The notes under the pieces are model-generated. The model was not told the origin of the DNA and did no database searches. It saw only the letters and a list, made by a program, of their open reading frames with translations. Positions 54,290-62,701 of a stretch of DNA of 64,000 bases are shown piece by piece. Every line of letters starts with the position of its first letter. The stretch's first letter is position 1. This DNA is from Emcibacter sp. (lineage in GTDB: Bacteria; Pseudomonadota; Alphaproteobacteria; Sphingomonadales; Emcibacteraceae). Both the position numbers and the translations under genes were made by a program. The DNA is taken from positions 124,001 through 188,000 of the forward strand of contig JAKIUQ010000003.1 of the NCBI GenBank assembly GCA_021647465.1. Reading direction: 5' to 3'.

Positions 54290-55195
54290 TTAACGACTTA
54301 ATTTCTGACACACATCATCCAGCTGCTCCAGCGTTTTATACTGGAGTCGCAGTTCACCGCTTTCATCACTATTAAAGTCAATAGATACCGTCAGCCCAAG
54401 CGCAAGAGACAGATCATTCTCCAAAGCGACCGTGTCCGCATCTTTATTCTGCTTAACCGGCTTTATTCTGTTCGCTTTTTTCACAGGGGAACCGGGGCCT
54501 GACTTACCCTTTTTCGATATTGCCTCCACCTGACGGACGCTTAGGCCTTCTGCGGCAATCCGTTTTGCCACAGCCTCCGCATCATCCACGGTGATCAGGG
54601 CGCGGGCATGACCCATGGAAATCTTTCCCTGCATAACCATTGTCTGAACAGTTTCGGGCAGGGCCAGCATGCGCAAGATATTGGCAATATGGCTGCGGCT
54701 TTTTCCCACGATATGGCCCAGCTGTTCCTGAGTGTGATGAAACTCATCCATAAGCCGCTTATAACCTCTGGCTTCCTCAATGGGACTTAGGTCATGGCGC
54801 TGTATATTTTCAATAAGCGCAATTTCAAGCGCTTCACCATCGGTCATTTCACGTATAATAACTGGAACATGGTGCAATTCAGCCGCTTGCGCCGCACGCC
54901 ACCTTCGTTCTCCGGCAATTATTTCATACTCATCCAAATCCCCGCGCCGGCGCACCAAAAGGGGCTGTAATATGCCTCGATCTTTAATAGACTGTATCAG
55001 ATCGGCTGATTTCTCTTCATCAAAAAAAAGCCTGGGCTGATAGGGGTTTGGCACCAGAAACTCAATGGGCAGGTCCCTGTCACGTGAAGCGGGTGGTGTG
55101 GAAAGATCCGCATATTCTTTATCCGTAGAGACCAACAGGGCAGATAACCCGCGCCCCAGCCCCTTTTGAGATTTTGCTTTTTCCTTTGCTGTCAT
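54290..55195 (-). CDS. parB: Chromosome-partitioning CTPase/DNA-binding protein ParB
   Basis: A 301-residue ParB. The N-terminal tail (KSQKGLGRGLSALL) is the ParA-stimulating region. The ParB/Srx domain (about 45-130) includes ERRWRAAQAA and ENIQRHDLSPIEEA (the ENIQR CTP motif). The HTH follows with GKSRSHIANILRML, and a dimerisation domain closes the protein. It spreads from parS sites, three of which are nearby. It follows parA by 65 bases on the same strand. Confidence 0.97.
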   Translation of the reverse strand: MTAKEKAKSQKGLGRGLSALLVSTDKEYADLSTPPASRDRDLPIEFLVPNPYQPRLFFDEEKSADLIQSIKDRGILQPLLVRRRGDLDEYEIIAGERRWRAAQAAELHHVPVIIREMTDGEALEIALIENIQRHDLSPIEEARGYKRLMDEFHHTQEQLGHIVGKSRSHIANILRMLALPETVQTMVMQGKISMGHARALITVDDAEAVAKRIAAEGLSVRQVEAISKKGKSGPGSPVKKANRIKPVKQNKDADTVALENDLSLALGLTVSIDFNSDESGELRLQYKTLEQLDDVCQKLSR

Positions 55196-55260
55196 TAGAT
55201 GAAGATTCCTTGAAATATTACCTGATATTATTGAATTAAAGCCCCAACCTACCCCAAAAC

Positions 55261-56076
55261 CTATGCCGCCCTTAACGTTTCTCGCCGTAACAACTCTCGA
55301 GCCAGACGTATATAGGCCTGACTTCCGCTACAGTTAAAGTCATAGAGCAGCACAGGCTTTCCATGAGACGGGGCCTCTGACACACGCACATTCCGCGGAA
55401 TGACTGTTTTGAAAACCTTTTGCCCTAAATGGCCGCGCACATCATTGGCAACCTGGCTGGAAAGATTATTTCGGCCATCATACATGGTTAAAACCACCCC
55501 CGACATCTCTAGTCCGGGATTAAAGTTTTCCTTTACCATTTCAATGGTTTTTAGCAAAAGACTTAGGCCCTCCAGGGCAAAAAACTCGCACTGCAGGGGC
55601 ACAATCACAGAATGGGCCGCCGCCAGCGCGTTTAACGTTAAAAGACCTAAAGAAGGCGGGCAGTCAATCAAAATATAATCATACTGATCTACAATAGGGT
55701 CCTGCAAAGCCTTTCTGAGACGATATGTCCTCTGCTCCATCGACACAAGCTCAAGCTCTGCCCCCGCAAGGTCAACCGTGGATGGCACCAAAAACAGATT
55801 TGGCACAACAGATTCCACAATAGCCTCCTGAAGGCCGATATCACCCAGTAAAATTTCGTAAATACTATTATCACGGTCATCCCGCTCGAGCCCCAGGCCC
55901 GTACTGGCATTTCCCTGAGGATCCATGTCAAGCAGCAACACCCGCTTTTTGGCCGCAACCAATGCTGTCGCCAAATTAATGGTCGTCGTTGTTTTTCCCA
56001 CACCGCCCTTTTGATTTGCAACGGCAATAATTTCGGTGGTTTTTTTGGGTGTGGATAACTTTGTGGATATACTCAT
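55261..56076 (-). CDS. parA: Chromosome-partitioning ATPase ParA (Soj)
   Basis: A 271-residue ParA with deviant Walker A NQKGGVGKTTT, Walker A' DMDPQGNAS and Walker B YILIDCPPSLG. It has no N-terminal HTH, as in chromosomal Soj-type ParA. It makes the gradient that moves ParB-parS complexes. It starts 10 bases after rsmG, within the mnmG-rsmG-parA-parB run. Confidence 0.97.
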   Translation of the reverse strand: MSISTKLSTPKKTTEIIAVANQKGGVGKTTTTINLATALVAAKKRVLLLDMDPQGNASTGLGLERDDRDNSIYEILLGDIGLQEAIVESVVPNLFLVPSTVDLAGAELELVSMEQRTYRLRKALQDPIVDQYDYILIDCPPSLGLLTLNALAAAHSVIVPLQCEFFALEGLSLLLKTIEMVKENFNPGLEMSGVVLTMYDGRNNLSSQVANDVRGHLGQKVFKTVIPRNVRVSEAPSHGKPVLLYDFNCSGSQAYIRLARELLRRETLRAA

Positions 56077-56086
56077 CCGCTTTTCC

Positions 56087-56749
56087 TTAATCTACATATC
56101 TCAAAGCCTTAATATGACTAACCTTTAACAACATAGCCCTGTCCTGCGAAATGCTTGTGAATTTTTCTACCTCAAACGCCCAGCACCGCCGAGCATCTGC
56201 GATTTCCTCTTCTGCGGTTTGGCCCTTTAAAAACAGACATACTGTATCATCGTGAATAAAATTCCGGGCAAGATCAAGCAGTTTATTTAAGGGCGCACAA
56301 GCCCGGGAAATAATATAATCCACATGAAACGGCCTTATGTTTTCAATCCGTTCATTATGAATTACCGCATTACAATTGGTTTCCCTAATCACTTGCCGCA
56401 TGAAGGCGCATTTTTTATTATTACTTTCCACCATATGAAATTCGCCCAAGCCCAACATAGACAATAACAGACCCGGAAAGCCTGCACCACTGCCAATATC
56501 GAGAATCTTTGTTTTTTCCGCATTTAACCCGGCCAACCGGGCCTTAAGCTGAAAACTGTCATAGAAATGCCGCAACCATAAGTCTGGCATAGTGGACTGA
56601 CTAACCAAATTGATCTTCTTTTGCCATTTCGTCAAAAGACTCGCATAAATATGAATATTGGCCATCGTTTCACGTGAAACACCGGTTTTTTGAGCGAATA
56701 TTTTTTCGGTAAATCTCTCTGGAGTTATATCTGGGCTAATATCTGGCAT
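56087..56749 (-). CDS. rsmG: 16S rRNA m7G527 methyltransferase RsmG (GidB)
   Basis: A 220-residue methyltransferase with a SAM loop ILDIGSGAGFPGLLLSMLG and the RsmG-typical segment KWQKKINLVSQST followed by WLRHFYDSFQL. It methylates G527 of 16S rRNA. A parS-like site lies inside the gene and is read as GVSRET, a coding compromise common to rsmG genes near parAB. Confidence 0.96.
   Translation of the reverse strand: MPDISPDITPERFTEKIFAQKTGVSRETMANIHIYASLLTKWQKKINLVSQSTMPDLWLRHFYDSFQLKARLAGLNAEKTKILDIGSGAGFPGLLLSMLGLGEFHMVESNNKKCAFMRQVIRETNCNAVIHNERIENIRPFHVDYIISRACAPLNKLLDLARNFIHDDTVCLFLKGQTAEEEIADARRCWAFEVEKFTSISQDRAMLLKVSHIKALRYVD
56666..56681. promoter_or_regulatory. parS site inside rsmG
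   Basis: CGTTTCACGTGAAACA matches the parS consensus TGTTTCACGTGAAACA at 15 of 16 positions. It lies within the rsmG coding region, about 600 bases upstream of the parA start, and would load ParB. Confidence 0.88.
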
Positions 56750-56755
56750 AAGGCC

Positions 56756-58618
56756 TTATTTCTCTTTACGTTTGACATATCTAAGCAGGCTATTTAGCGC
56801 GGAAGGCGTCACGCCGGAGATCCGTGCAGCAGAGCCTAATGTGGCCGGTTTTGCCCGCATGAGCTTTTCTCTTACCTCATTGGATAATCCGCCAATATCA
56901 GAATAGTCCAAGACGGGGGAAAGCATCAGATTTTCATCTTTTCTAAAGGCCAGAATATCCGCGTCCTGCCGATCAAGATACGCGCTGTAAGTGGCATCAA
57001 TTTCAATTTGCCTGACAATATCTTCGGGGATTTCTTTAAGCTCTGGCCAGATTTTTATAATATCATCCAAAGATATTTGCGCGTAAGATAACAGCGTTTT
57101 AGCCGAGCGCCTCACCCCGTCCTGATTGACCTTCAGGCCATAGGCGGCGGCCTTATTGGGCGATATAAGCAGGCCTTCAATTAAATCATTGGCTTTTTTA
57201 AGTGCCGTCTCTTTCTTCTCATAGGTTTTTGCTCTTGAACCCGCTACCAGACCCGCTTTAATGCCAATAGGCGTAAGCCGCTGGTCGGCATTGTCAGACC
57301 GCAGTTTAAGGCGGTATTCCGCGCGGCTTGTAAACATCCGGTAAGGTTCTCGCGTGCCCTTGGTCACCAGATCATCAATCATAACACCAATATAACCGTC
57401 GGCCCGATCAAGAATAAAATCACCAGACCCCGCGACCGACCGCGCGGCATTGGTGCCTGCCATCAACCCTTGTGCCGCCGCCTCTTCATATCCGGTGGTG
57501 CCATTTATCTGGCCCGCAAAATATAATCCGGAGATTCTTTTGGTTTCCAGCGTCACCAGTAATTCACGTGGATCAATAAAATCATATTCTATGGCATAGC
57601 CAAACTGTTTTATTGTCACATTTTCCAGCCCCGGAATTGATCTGATATAATCATATTGCACCCCTTCTGGTAATGAGGTTGATATGCCGTTTGGGTAAAC
57701 CGTGTCATCATCAAGCCCTTCTGGTTCCAGAAAAATTTGGTGTGAGGCCTTGTCTGCAAAACGAACCACCTTATCTTCAATAGACGGGCAATAGCGCGGC
57801 CCTGCGCCTTCAATATTTCCGCTAAACATCGCTGATTTACTAAGGTTATCCCGAATTATCGCATGGGTTTTTTCTGTGGTATGGGTAATATGGCAGTCTA
57901 TTTGCGGGACTGAAATCCGGCTATTCATAAAGGAAAAGGCCACAGGCGGATTATCCCCCGGCTGAACCACACAAACAGAAAAATCAATGGTGCTGCCATC
58001 CAGCCTTGCGGGCGTTCCTGTTTTTAATCTGTCCAGCGCAAAGCCCGCCCCCAGCAGAGTTTCAGACAAGCCCAGTGAGGGGGGGGCGCCCACCCGGCCC
58101 GCCGGGATTTGTTTTTCCCCAATATGAATCATGCCGCGTAAAAATGTACCTGTGGTTAAGATCGCCCGCCCACAAAGGATTTCTTCGCCGCAGGAGGTCA
58201 CTATGCCTGAAACTATCCTTTCGCCGCCCTGGCCCGCCAGAATAAGCCCCTCAACCGCACCGGCCTTAGCATCAAGATTTGGCATATTAAATATCTGCTC
58301 TTGCATGGCTTGCCGGTAAAGCTTTCGATCCGCCTGAGCGCGCGGCCCCTGAACCGCGGGGCCCTTACGTTTGTTTAACATACGAAACTGAATGCCAGAC
58401 TGATCAATGACCCGGCCCATCAATCCATCCAAGGCATCAATTTCCCGCACTAGATGGCCTTTTCCCAAGCCGCCAATGGCCGGATTACATGACATTTCAC
58501 CAATGGTTTCAAGCTTATGTGTGATCAATAGCGTTTTGGCACCAATTCGCGCAGATGCCGCCGCGGCTTCACAGCCGGCATGTCCACCGCCAATCACTAT
58601 TACGTCATAATCATACAT
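56756..58618 (-). CDS. mnmG: tRNA uridine-34 carboxymethylaminomethyl synthesis protein MnmG (GidA)
   Basis: A 620-residue FAD enzyme. The dinucleotide fold is at the N-terminus (VIVIGGGHAGCEAA). Hallmarks are SCNPAIGGLGKGHLVREIDAL, the catalytic-region segment GPRYCPSIEDK and GTTGYEEAAAQGLMAGTNA. With MnmE it modifies the wobble uridine of several tRNAs. Its start is 195 bases from the mnmE stop, a gap that carries a perfect parS site. Confidence 0.98.
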   Translation of the reverse strand: MYDYDVIVIGGGHAGCEAAAASARIGAKTLLITHKLETIGEMSCNPAIGGLGKGHLVREIDALDGLMGRVIDQSGIQFRMLNKRKGPAVQGPRAQADRKLYRQAMQEQIFNMPNLDAKAGAVEGLILAGQGGERIVSGIVTSCGEEILCGRAILTTGTFLRGMIHIGEKQIPAGRVGAPPSLGLSETLLGAGFALDRLKTGTPARLDGSTIDFSVCVVQPGDNPPVAFSFMNSRISVPQIDCHITHTTEKTHAIIRDNLSKSAMFSGNIEGAGPRYCPSIEDKVVRFADKASHQIFLEPEGLDDDTVYPNGISTSLPEGVQYDYIRSIPGLENVTIKQFGYAIEYDFIDPRELLVTLETKRISGLYFAGQINGTTGYEEAAAQGLMAGTNAARSVAGSGDFILDRADGYIGVMIDDLVTKGTREPYRMFTSRAEYRLKLRSDNADQRLTPIGIKAGLVAGSRAKTYEKKETALKKANDLIEGLLISPNKAAAYGLKVNQDGVRRSAKTLLSYAQISLDDIIKIWPELKEIPEDIVRQIEIDATYSAYLDRQDADILAFRKDENLMLSPVLDYSDIGGLSNEVREKLMRAKPATLGSAARISGVTPSALNSLLRYVKRKEK

Positions 58619-58645
58619 AAAACATACTCAAAAAATTATATTCAT

Positions 58646-58663
58646 CCCGGTCAAGTCCGGGAC
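58646..58663 (-). terminator. weak hairpin downstream of mnmE
   Basis: TCCCGG (58646-58651) pairs with CCGGGA (58658-58663). On the minus strand a run of six T follows after about nine bases. It could attenuate or terminate mnmE transcription 28 bases before mnmG. The distance to the T run makes this weak. Confidence 0.35.
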
Positions 58664-58735
58664 TTTAGGTTTATAGAACCATAAAGTCAAAGGCTGATTT
58701 GGGGGGTTTTAACGGGGATCATATCGGCCTTGTAA

Positions 58736-58751
58736 TGTTTCACGTGAAACA
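58736..58751. promoter_or_regulatory. perfect parS site between mnmG and mnmE
   Basis: TGTTTCACGTGAAACA at this position is an exact match to the consensus parS palindrome recognised by chromosomal ParB proteins. It is intergenic, between mnmE and mnmG. Confidence 0.97.
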
Positions 58752-58813
58752 CAAAAGGTTAACAAAACGTTAACGCCCCGAAAGAGCCGTTATTTCTTGC
58801 CCTATATTAGGCA

Positions 58814-60172
58814 TCACTTACCCACGCAAAACTCAGAAAAGATGGCTCCCAGAACCTCCTCCACATCCACGCGGCCCACAATACTGCCCAGACTGCGCGC
58901 GGCCATTCTAAGGTCTTCTGCTAAAAGCGCGACTTCCTTGTCAGGAGAGTCGACAAATCTATACAGGTGCGCCGCAGAATCACTTAAAGCTTCGCGGTGC
59001 CGAATTCGCGTTAGGTTCGGTGTGTCGGTAAGCTCCATGCGCGCCTCTACTTCTGCGGACAGCTGTTCAAGAAATTGCCCCAAGCCCTTTTCATATTTTG
59101 CTGAAACTGGCAGGACGGCTATATTGGGAAACCGCTGGTTTGGCAAAACCCCCTCTGGCCTATTGTCAAGGTCCGATTTATTTAGCAGAATTATCGTGTT
59201 TTTATCTATTTGAGCCTCTAGCCTGCGGGGTATTTCCGGCCAGTCTGCTGCGCTCACCAATATAATTTTTATATCTGCCGACTTTGCCCGTTCTTCTGCC
59301 CGGCGGATGCCCTCTATTTCTATGGCATCCGCGCTGTCCCTAATGCCTGCCGTGTCGGCGATGGTTACGGGAAAGCCGTTGATATCAAGATGCGCCTCAA
59401 GCACATCCCGTGTGGTGCCCGCAACATCCGAAACAATGGCCACATCTCGCTTGGACAAAAAATTCAGCAAAGTGGATTTGCCAATATTTGGCTCCCCCAA
59501 TATCACAACCCGCAGGCCGTCTCTGATTCTTTCGCCTTTAAAGCCTTCGCCCATATGCTGTTCAATTTTCTGGATTAAAGCCTTCACCATTGGCCCGACC
59601 TGATCGGTTACGTCACTGGGGATTTCTTCATCCGCAAAATCTATATCAGCTTCAAGGTAAGCCATGGCGGATATTATTTCACTACGCCACCCCTCATATA
59701 AAGCCGCAAGCCGACCCTCCATAAGCCGCAGGGCCTGGCGTCTTTGGGCTTCGGTTTCGGCATTGATCAGATCGGCCAGACCCTCTGCCGCGGTTAAATC
59801 CATCTTGCCATTATCAAACGCCCGGCGCGTAAACTCTCCCGGCTGCGCGCTTCTTAAACCAGACAATTTAGACAAGGCCGCCAAAAAACCTGTGATGACC
59901 GCCCGCCCCCCATGAATATGAAACTCTGCCACATCCTCGCCCGTGAAGCTTTTTGGTCCGGGAAAATACAACAACAGCCCCCGGTCAAGCCGAATGCCCG
60001 TGTCCGGCTCCACAAACCAGCAAAGCTGTGCTTCACGTGGAACAGGCAAGGTTTTTTTTTGGCTAAGCTTTAATATCGCCGCGCCAACCTTTGGCCCGGA
60101 CAATCGAATAACCGAAACCCCCGCTCTGCCCTTGCCGCTGGATAAAGCATATATGGTATCTGGGAATGACAC
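58814..60172 (-). CDS. mnmE: tRNA-modification GTPase MnmE (TrmE)
   Basis: A 452-residue protein with three parts: an N-terminal formyl-THF-binding domain (about 1-115), a helical domain, and an inserted G domain with P-loop GEPNIGKST, DVAGTTRD and the NKSD motif. The C-terminus FCVGK is the diagnostic C-x-GK tail. It acts with MnmG on tRNA U34. The start is GTG at 60172, with AGGA 6-7 bases upstream; an ATG two bases upstream is out of frame. Confidence 0.97.
   Translation of the reverse strand: MSFPDTIYALSSGKGRAGVSVIRLSGPKVGAAILKLSQKKTLPVPREAQLCWFVEPDTGIRLDRGLLLYFPGPKSFTGEDVAEFHIHGGRAVITGFLAALSKLSGLRSAQPGEFTRRAFDNGKMDLTAAEGLADLINAETEAQRRQALRLMEGRLAALYEGWRSEIISAMAYLEADIDFADEEIPSDVTDQVGPMVKALIQKIEQHMGEGFKGERIRDGLRVVILGEPNIGKSTLLNFLSKRDVAIVSDVAGTTRDVLEAHLDINGFPVTIADTAGIRDSADAIEIEGIRRAEERAKSADIKIILVSAADWPEIPRRLEAQIDKNTIILLNKSDLDNRPEGVLPNQRFPNIAVLPVSAKYEKGLGQFLEQLSAEVEARMELTDTPNLTRIRHREALSDSAAHLYRFVDSPDKEVALLAEDLRMAARSLGSIVGRVDVEEVLGAIFSEFCVGK
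60029..60044. promoter_or_regulatory. degenerate parS-like site inside mnmE
   Basis: TGCTTCACGTGGAACA matches the parS consensus at 14 of 16 positions and lies inside the mnmE coding region, 1.3 kb from the perfect site. ParB often binds such two-mismatch sites more weakly. Confidence 0.6.
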
Positions 60173-60198
60173 ATTAAATCCTGATGTTTAATAGAGGT

Positions 60199-60447
60199 TT
60201 ATTTATCGTTACCCTTTGACATATTCCAAAATATATTTTGAAAAGCTTCCATATTTTGACCCGCTTGTTTTAGTCCGGGAGACATCCACAGATCAAACAT
60301 TTTATCCATGTCTTCTTTGGATAGCCCCGCTGACAATTTATCTTGTATGTTGGCCATGAAAGCCTCCTGAAGGGGCTTTATATCCGGCAACCCAAGAAAA
60401 TCACGGGCTTCTTTAGGGCTGCAGTCTATATCAATGGTTATTTTCAT
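60199..60447 (-). CDS. DUF6489-family small protein
   Basis: An 82-residue protein (KITIDIDCSPKEARDFLGLPDIKPLQEAFMANIQ) of a short, conserved alphaproteobacterial family with no known function. It is predicted mostly helical after a short beta strand, is Met/Gln-rich and has no signal peptide. It lies 26 bases upstream of mnmE on the same strand, the usual place for this family, and may be co-transcribed with it. Confidence 0.82.
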   Translation of the reverse strand: MKITIDIDCSPKEARDFLGLPDIKPLQEAFMANIQDKLSAGLSKEDMDKMFDLWMSPGLKQAGQNMEAFQNIFWNMSKGNDK

Positions 60448-60553
60448 TTAAATATTCCCATGGTTTGTTCTTTTTCCTGATACTCGTCGCTTTTATTTAT
60501 TATATATTAGAAATAATATATCACAGCCATATTTTATTCATTTTTATTTGTTA

Positions 60554-60562
60554 TGTTATAAT
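60554..60562 (+). promoter_or_regulatory. extended -10 promoter candidate for ogt
   Basis: TGTTATAAT is an exact extended -10 element (TG-N-TATAAT) in an AT-rich gap, 100 bases upstream of the ogt start. No good -35 is seen, which extended -10 promoters tolerate. Confidence 0.45.
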
Positions 60563-60662
60563 ATATGTCTGTACGGCTGTTGCGATATTCTGTTGTTTGG
60601 GATAAAAGAGGCTGTTATCCTCAACGTTAAATCCTGAGGGCGTAAATATTGGTGAAACAAAC

Positions 60663-61118
60663 ATGGCCCAGCTCTCTTTCCATAGCCCTATCGGAGATCT
60701 GACAATAAGCGAAGAGGACGGCCTGCTGGTTTCTCTCGACTGGGGCTGGTCGCCACTTTCAACAGAAACACCCTTTTTGCAATCTGTTAAAAACCAGATG
60801 GATCTGTATTTTGATGGCAAAAGTCCCGCATTTTCTGCCCCGATAAATTTATATGGAACCACTTTTCAAAAAGCTGTTTGGCAAGAAATGCTGAAAATTC
60901 CATGCGGCGAAACACGCACCTATGGTGAAATTGCCGCCAATATTGGCTCTCACCCCCGCCCTGTCGGCACGGCTTGCGGCCTTAATCCCATCCCGATCAT
61001 AATCCCCTGCCATAGAATTATGGGCAAAAATGGAAAATTAACCGGCTATTCCGGCGGCGACGGGGTTGAAACCAAGGAGTTTCTGATTGAATTGGAAAAA
61101 GCAATTCTCTTTCCATAA
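60663..61118 (+). CDS. ogt: Methylated-DNA--protein-cysteine methyltransferase
   Basis: A 151-residue DNA repair protein. The C-terminal DNA-binding domain holds the active-site motif IPCHRIMG with the acceptor cysteine, preceded by GTTFQKAVWQEMLKIPCGETRTYGEIA and followed by LTGYSGG. It removes O6-alkyl groups from guanine in a single suicidal reaction. The N-terminal domain is short, as in Ogt rather than Ada. It is an isolated gene convergent with nhaC. Confidence 0.94.
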   Translation: MAQLSFHSPIGDLTISEEDGLLVSLDWGWSPLSTETPFLQSVKNQMDLYFDGKSPAFSAPINLYGTTFQKAVWQEMLKIPCGETRTYGEIAANIGSHPRPVGTACGLNPIPIIIPCHRIMGKNGKLTGYSGGDGVETKEFLIELEKAILFP

Positions 61119-61125
61119 TGGCTTT

Positions 61126-62610
61126 TTATTCCGCAGTAGCGGCCTGTTTCTCGTCCAATCTTTCAATTTTAAAGTCCATATAGCCATATATGATTGACAT
61201 GATCGGACATAATATATTGAAAAAACAAAAAGGAATGAAAAGATACGGCGAAATGCCAAGCGTACCAGCCATATAAACAGCGCAAGTATTCCAGGGAACC
61301 AGCACAGATGTAACCGTCCCTCCGTCTTCGAGTGATCGCGACAGATTTTTGGCCGCCAGATTTCGGCGTTTATATTCCAGCCGAAACATCCGACCCGGCA
61401 AAACAATGGATATATATTGGTCCGCCGTTAACATATTTACTCCAAACGCCGTCAGGACCGTTGTTAATATTAAAGATCCTGTTGATTGGGCCAATGTCAA
61501 AGCGCCGTCAATCATACGTTTTAACATCCCCAGCTTTTCAAGAATAGACCCAAAAGTAATGGCACAAATAATCAACCATATGGCATTCAGCATACTCGAC
61601 ATACCGCCCCGGCTTAACAGTTTATCTAGGGCCGCATCGCCCGTATCAGAAACATACCCGCCAAATAAAGCCCGAAATACACCATCAAACATATTCAGAA
61701 AACCGGCCTGGTCCCCATTGACAAATTTAAGGATAATATCCTGTTGAAAAACCACCGCAAACAGCCCGCCCACCAAGGCACCTGTCATAATCGTCGGGAA
61801 GGCCGGTATTTTTTTATAGGCCATATAAAAAACAACCACCATGGGAATCAAAAGATACAGGCCAATATGAAAATTCTGATCCAACAAGGCTAATTGATCC
61901 TGAATATCATTCTCTAGGGGAAGTGTTTCTGAATAGAGGCCAATCAAAAGATATAACAATAACGAAATGACAATGGCCGGAAATGTCGTCCAGAACATAT
62001 AGCCAATATGACTGAATAATTCTGAGCCCGCCACTGCCGCAGCCAAATTTGTGGTGTCAGACAGGGGCGACATTTTATCCCCAAAATAAGCCCCCGAAAT
62101 AATTGCCCCGGCCGTTATTTCGGGCGACAGCCCGAGCCCAAAAGAAATTCCCATCAAGCCAACACCGATGGTTCCTGCCGTTGACCAGCTGCTGCCAATG
62201 CTGATGGCCGTGCCCGCACATAAAAGGCAAGCCGTCACATAAAAAAAGTTGGGATTAAGAATTTGCAGACCATAATAAATCATGGCCGGCACCGTACCTG
62301 ACAATATCCATGTCCCGATCAATGCCCCAACCATTAATAAAATAAGCATGGCATTCACGGTATTGGCGATACCGTGGGAAATCGCGCTTTCGATCTCACG
62401 CCAGCTAAACCCATTTTTCCAGCCAATCAAAAGCGCGATACCGCCACTGATCAATAACGACATCTGGCTAGAGCCGGCCTGGGTATTATCGCCGTAAATA
62501 CTAACGGATAATATGAGGAATATCACCAAGGCCCCAACCGGAATCAATGATTCCAGCAAGCTTACCCGATATTCTGACTTTTGATTATTTGGCCCTTTAA
62601 CTTGTGACAC
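61126..62610 (-). CDS. nhaC: NhaC-family Na+/H+ antiporter
   Basis: A 494-residue transporter with about 11-12 predicted membrane segments. The NhaC signature region is SIGSSWSTAGTIGVGLMGI and GAYFGDKMSPLSDTTNLAAAVAG, and a second reentrant-type stretch is VLVPWNTCAVYMAGTLG. It would exchange sodium for protons, or act on a carboxylate or malate substrate as some NhaC relatives do. It lies between rho and the mnmE block, which is not the usual neighbour in this class. Confidence 0.9.
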   Translation of the reverse strand: MSQVKGPNNQKSEYRVSLLESLIPVGALVIFLILSVSIYGDNTQAGSSQMSLLISGGIALLIGWKNGFSWREIESAISHGIANTVNAMLILLMVGALIGTWILSGTVPAMIYYGLQILNPNFFYVTACLLCAGTAISIGSSWSTAGTIGVGLMGISFGLGLSPEITAGAIISGAYFGDKMSPLSDTTNLAAAVAGSELFSHIGYMFWTTFPAIVISLLLYLLIGLYSETLPLENDIQDQLALLDQNFHIGLYLLIPMVVVFYMAYKKIPAFPTIMTGALVGGLFAVVFQQDIILKFVNGDQAGFLNMFDGVFRALFGGYVSDTGDAALDKLLSRGGMSSMLNAIWLIICAITFGSILEKLGMLKRMIDGALTLAQSTGSLILTTVLTAFGVNMLTADQYISIVLPGRMFRLEYKRRNLAAKNLSRSLEDGGTVTSVLVPWNTCAVYMAGTLGISPYLFIPFCFFNILCPIMSIIYGYMDFKIERLDEKQAATAE

Positions 62611-62701
62611 AACAACTCATCCCGAAATAATATTATTTTTGATTATTACCGGAAACTATAGGCAAGCCACCGCCAAAAGTATAGCGCTTTAATTCTGCCT
62701 T

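Noticed and set aside
55077..55092. CACGTG-containing sequence in parB as a fourth parS
   Set aside because: About 11 of 16 positions match the consensus, too weak.
57560..57575. Further parS-like sequence TAATTCACGTGGATCA inside mnmG
   Set aside because: Only 12 of 16 positions match; many such matches occur by chance around CACGTG.
58619..58813. Replication origin in the mnmG/mnmE gap
   Set aside because: I saw no cluster of DnaA boxes (TTATCCACA-like). The site has parS but no other origin features.
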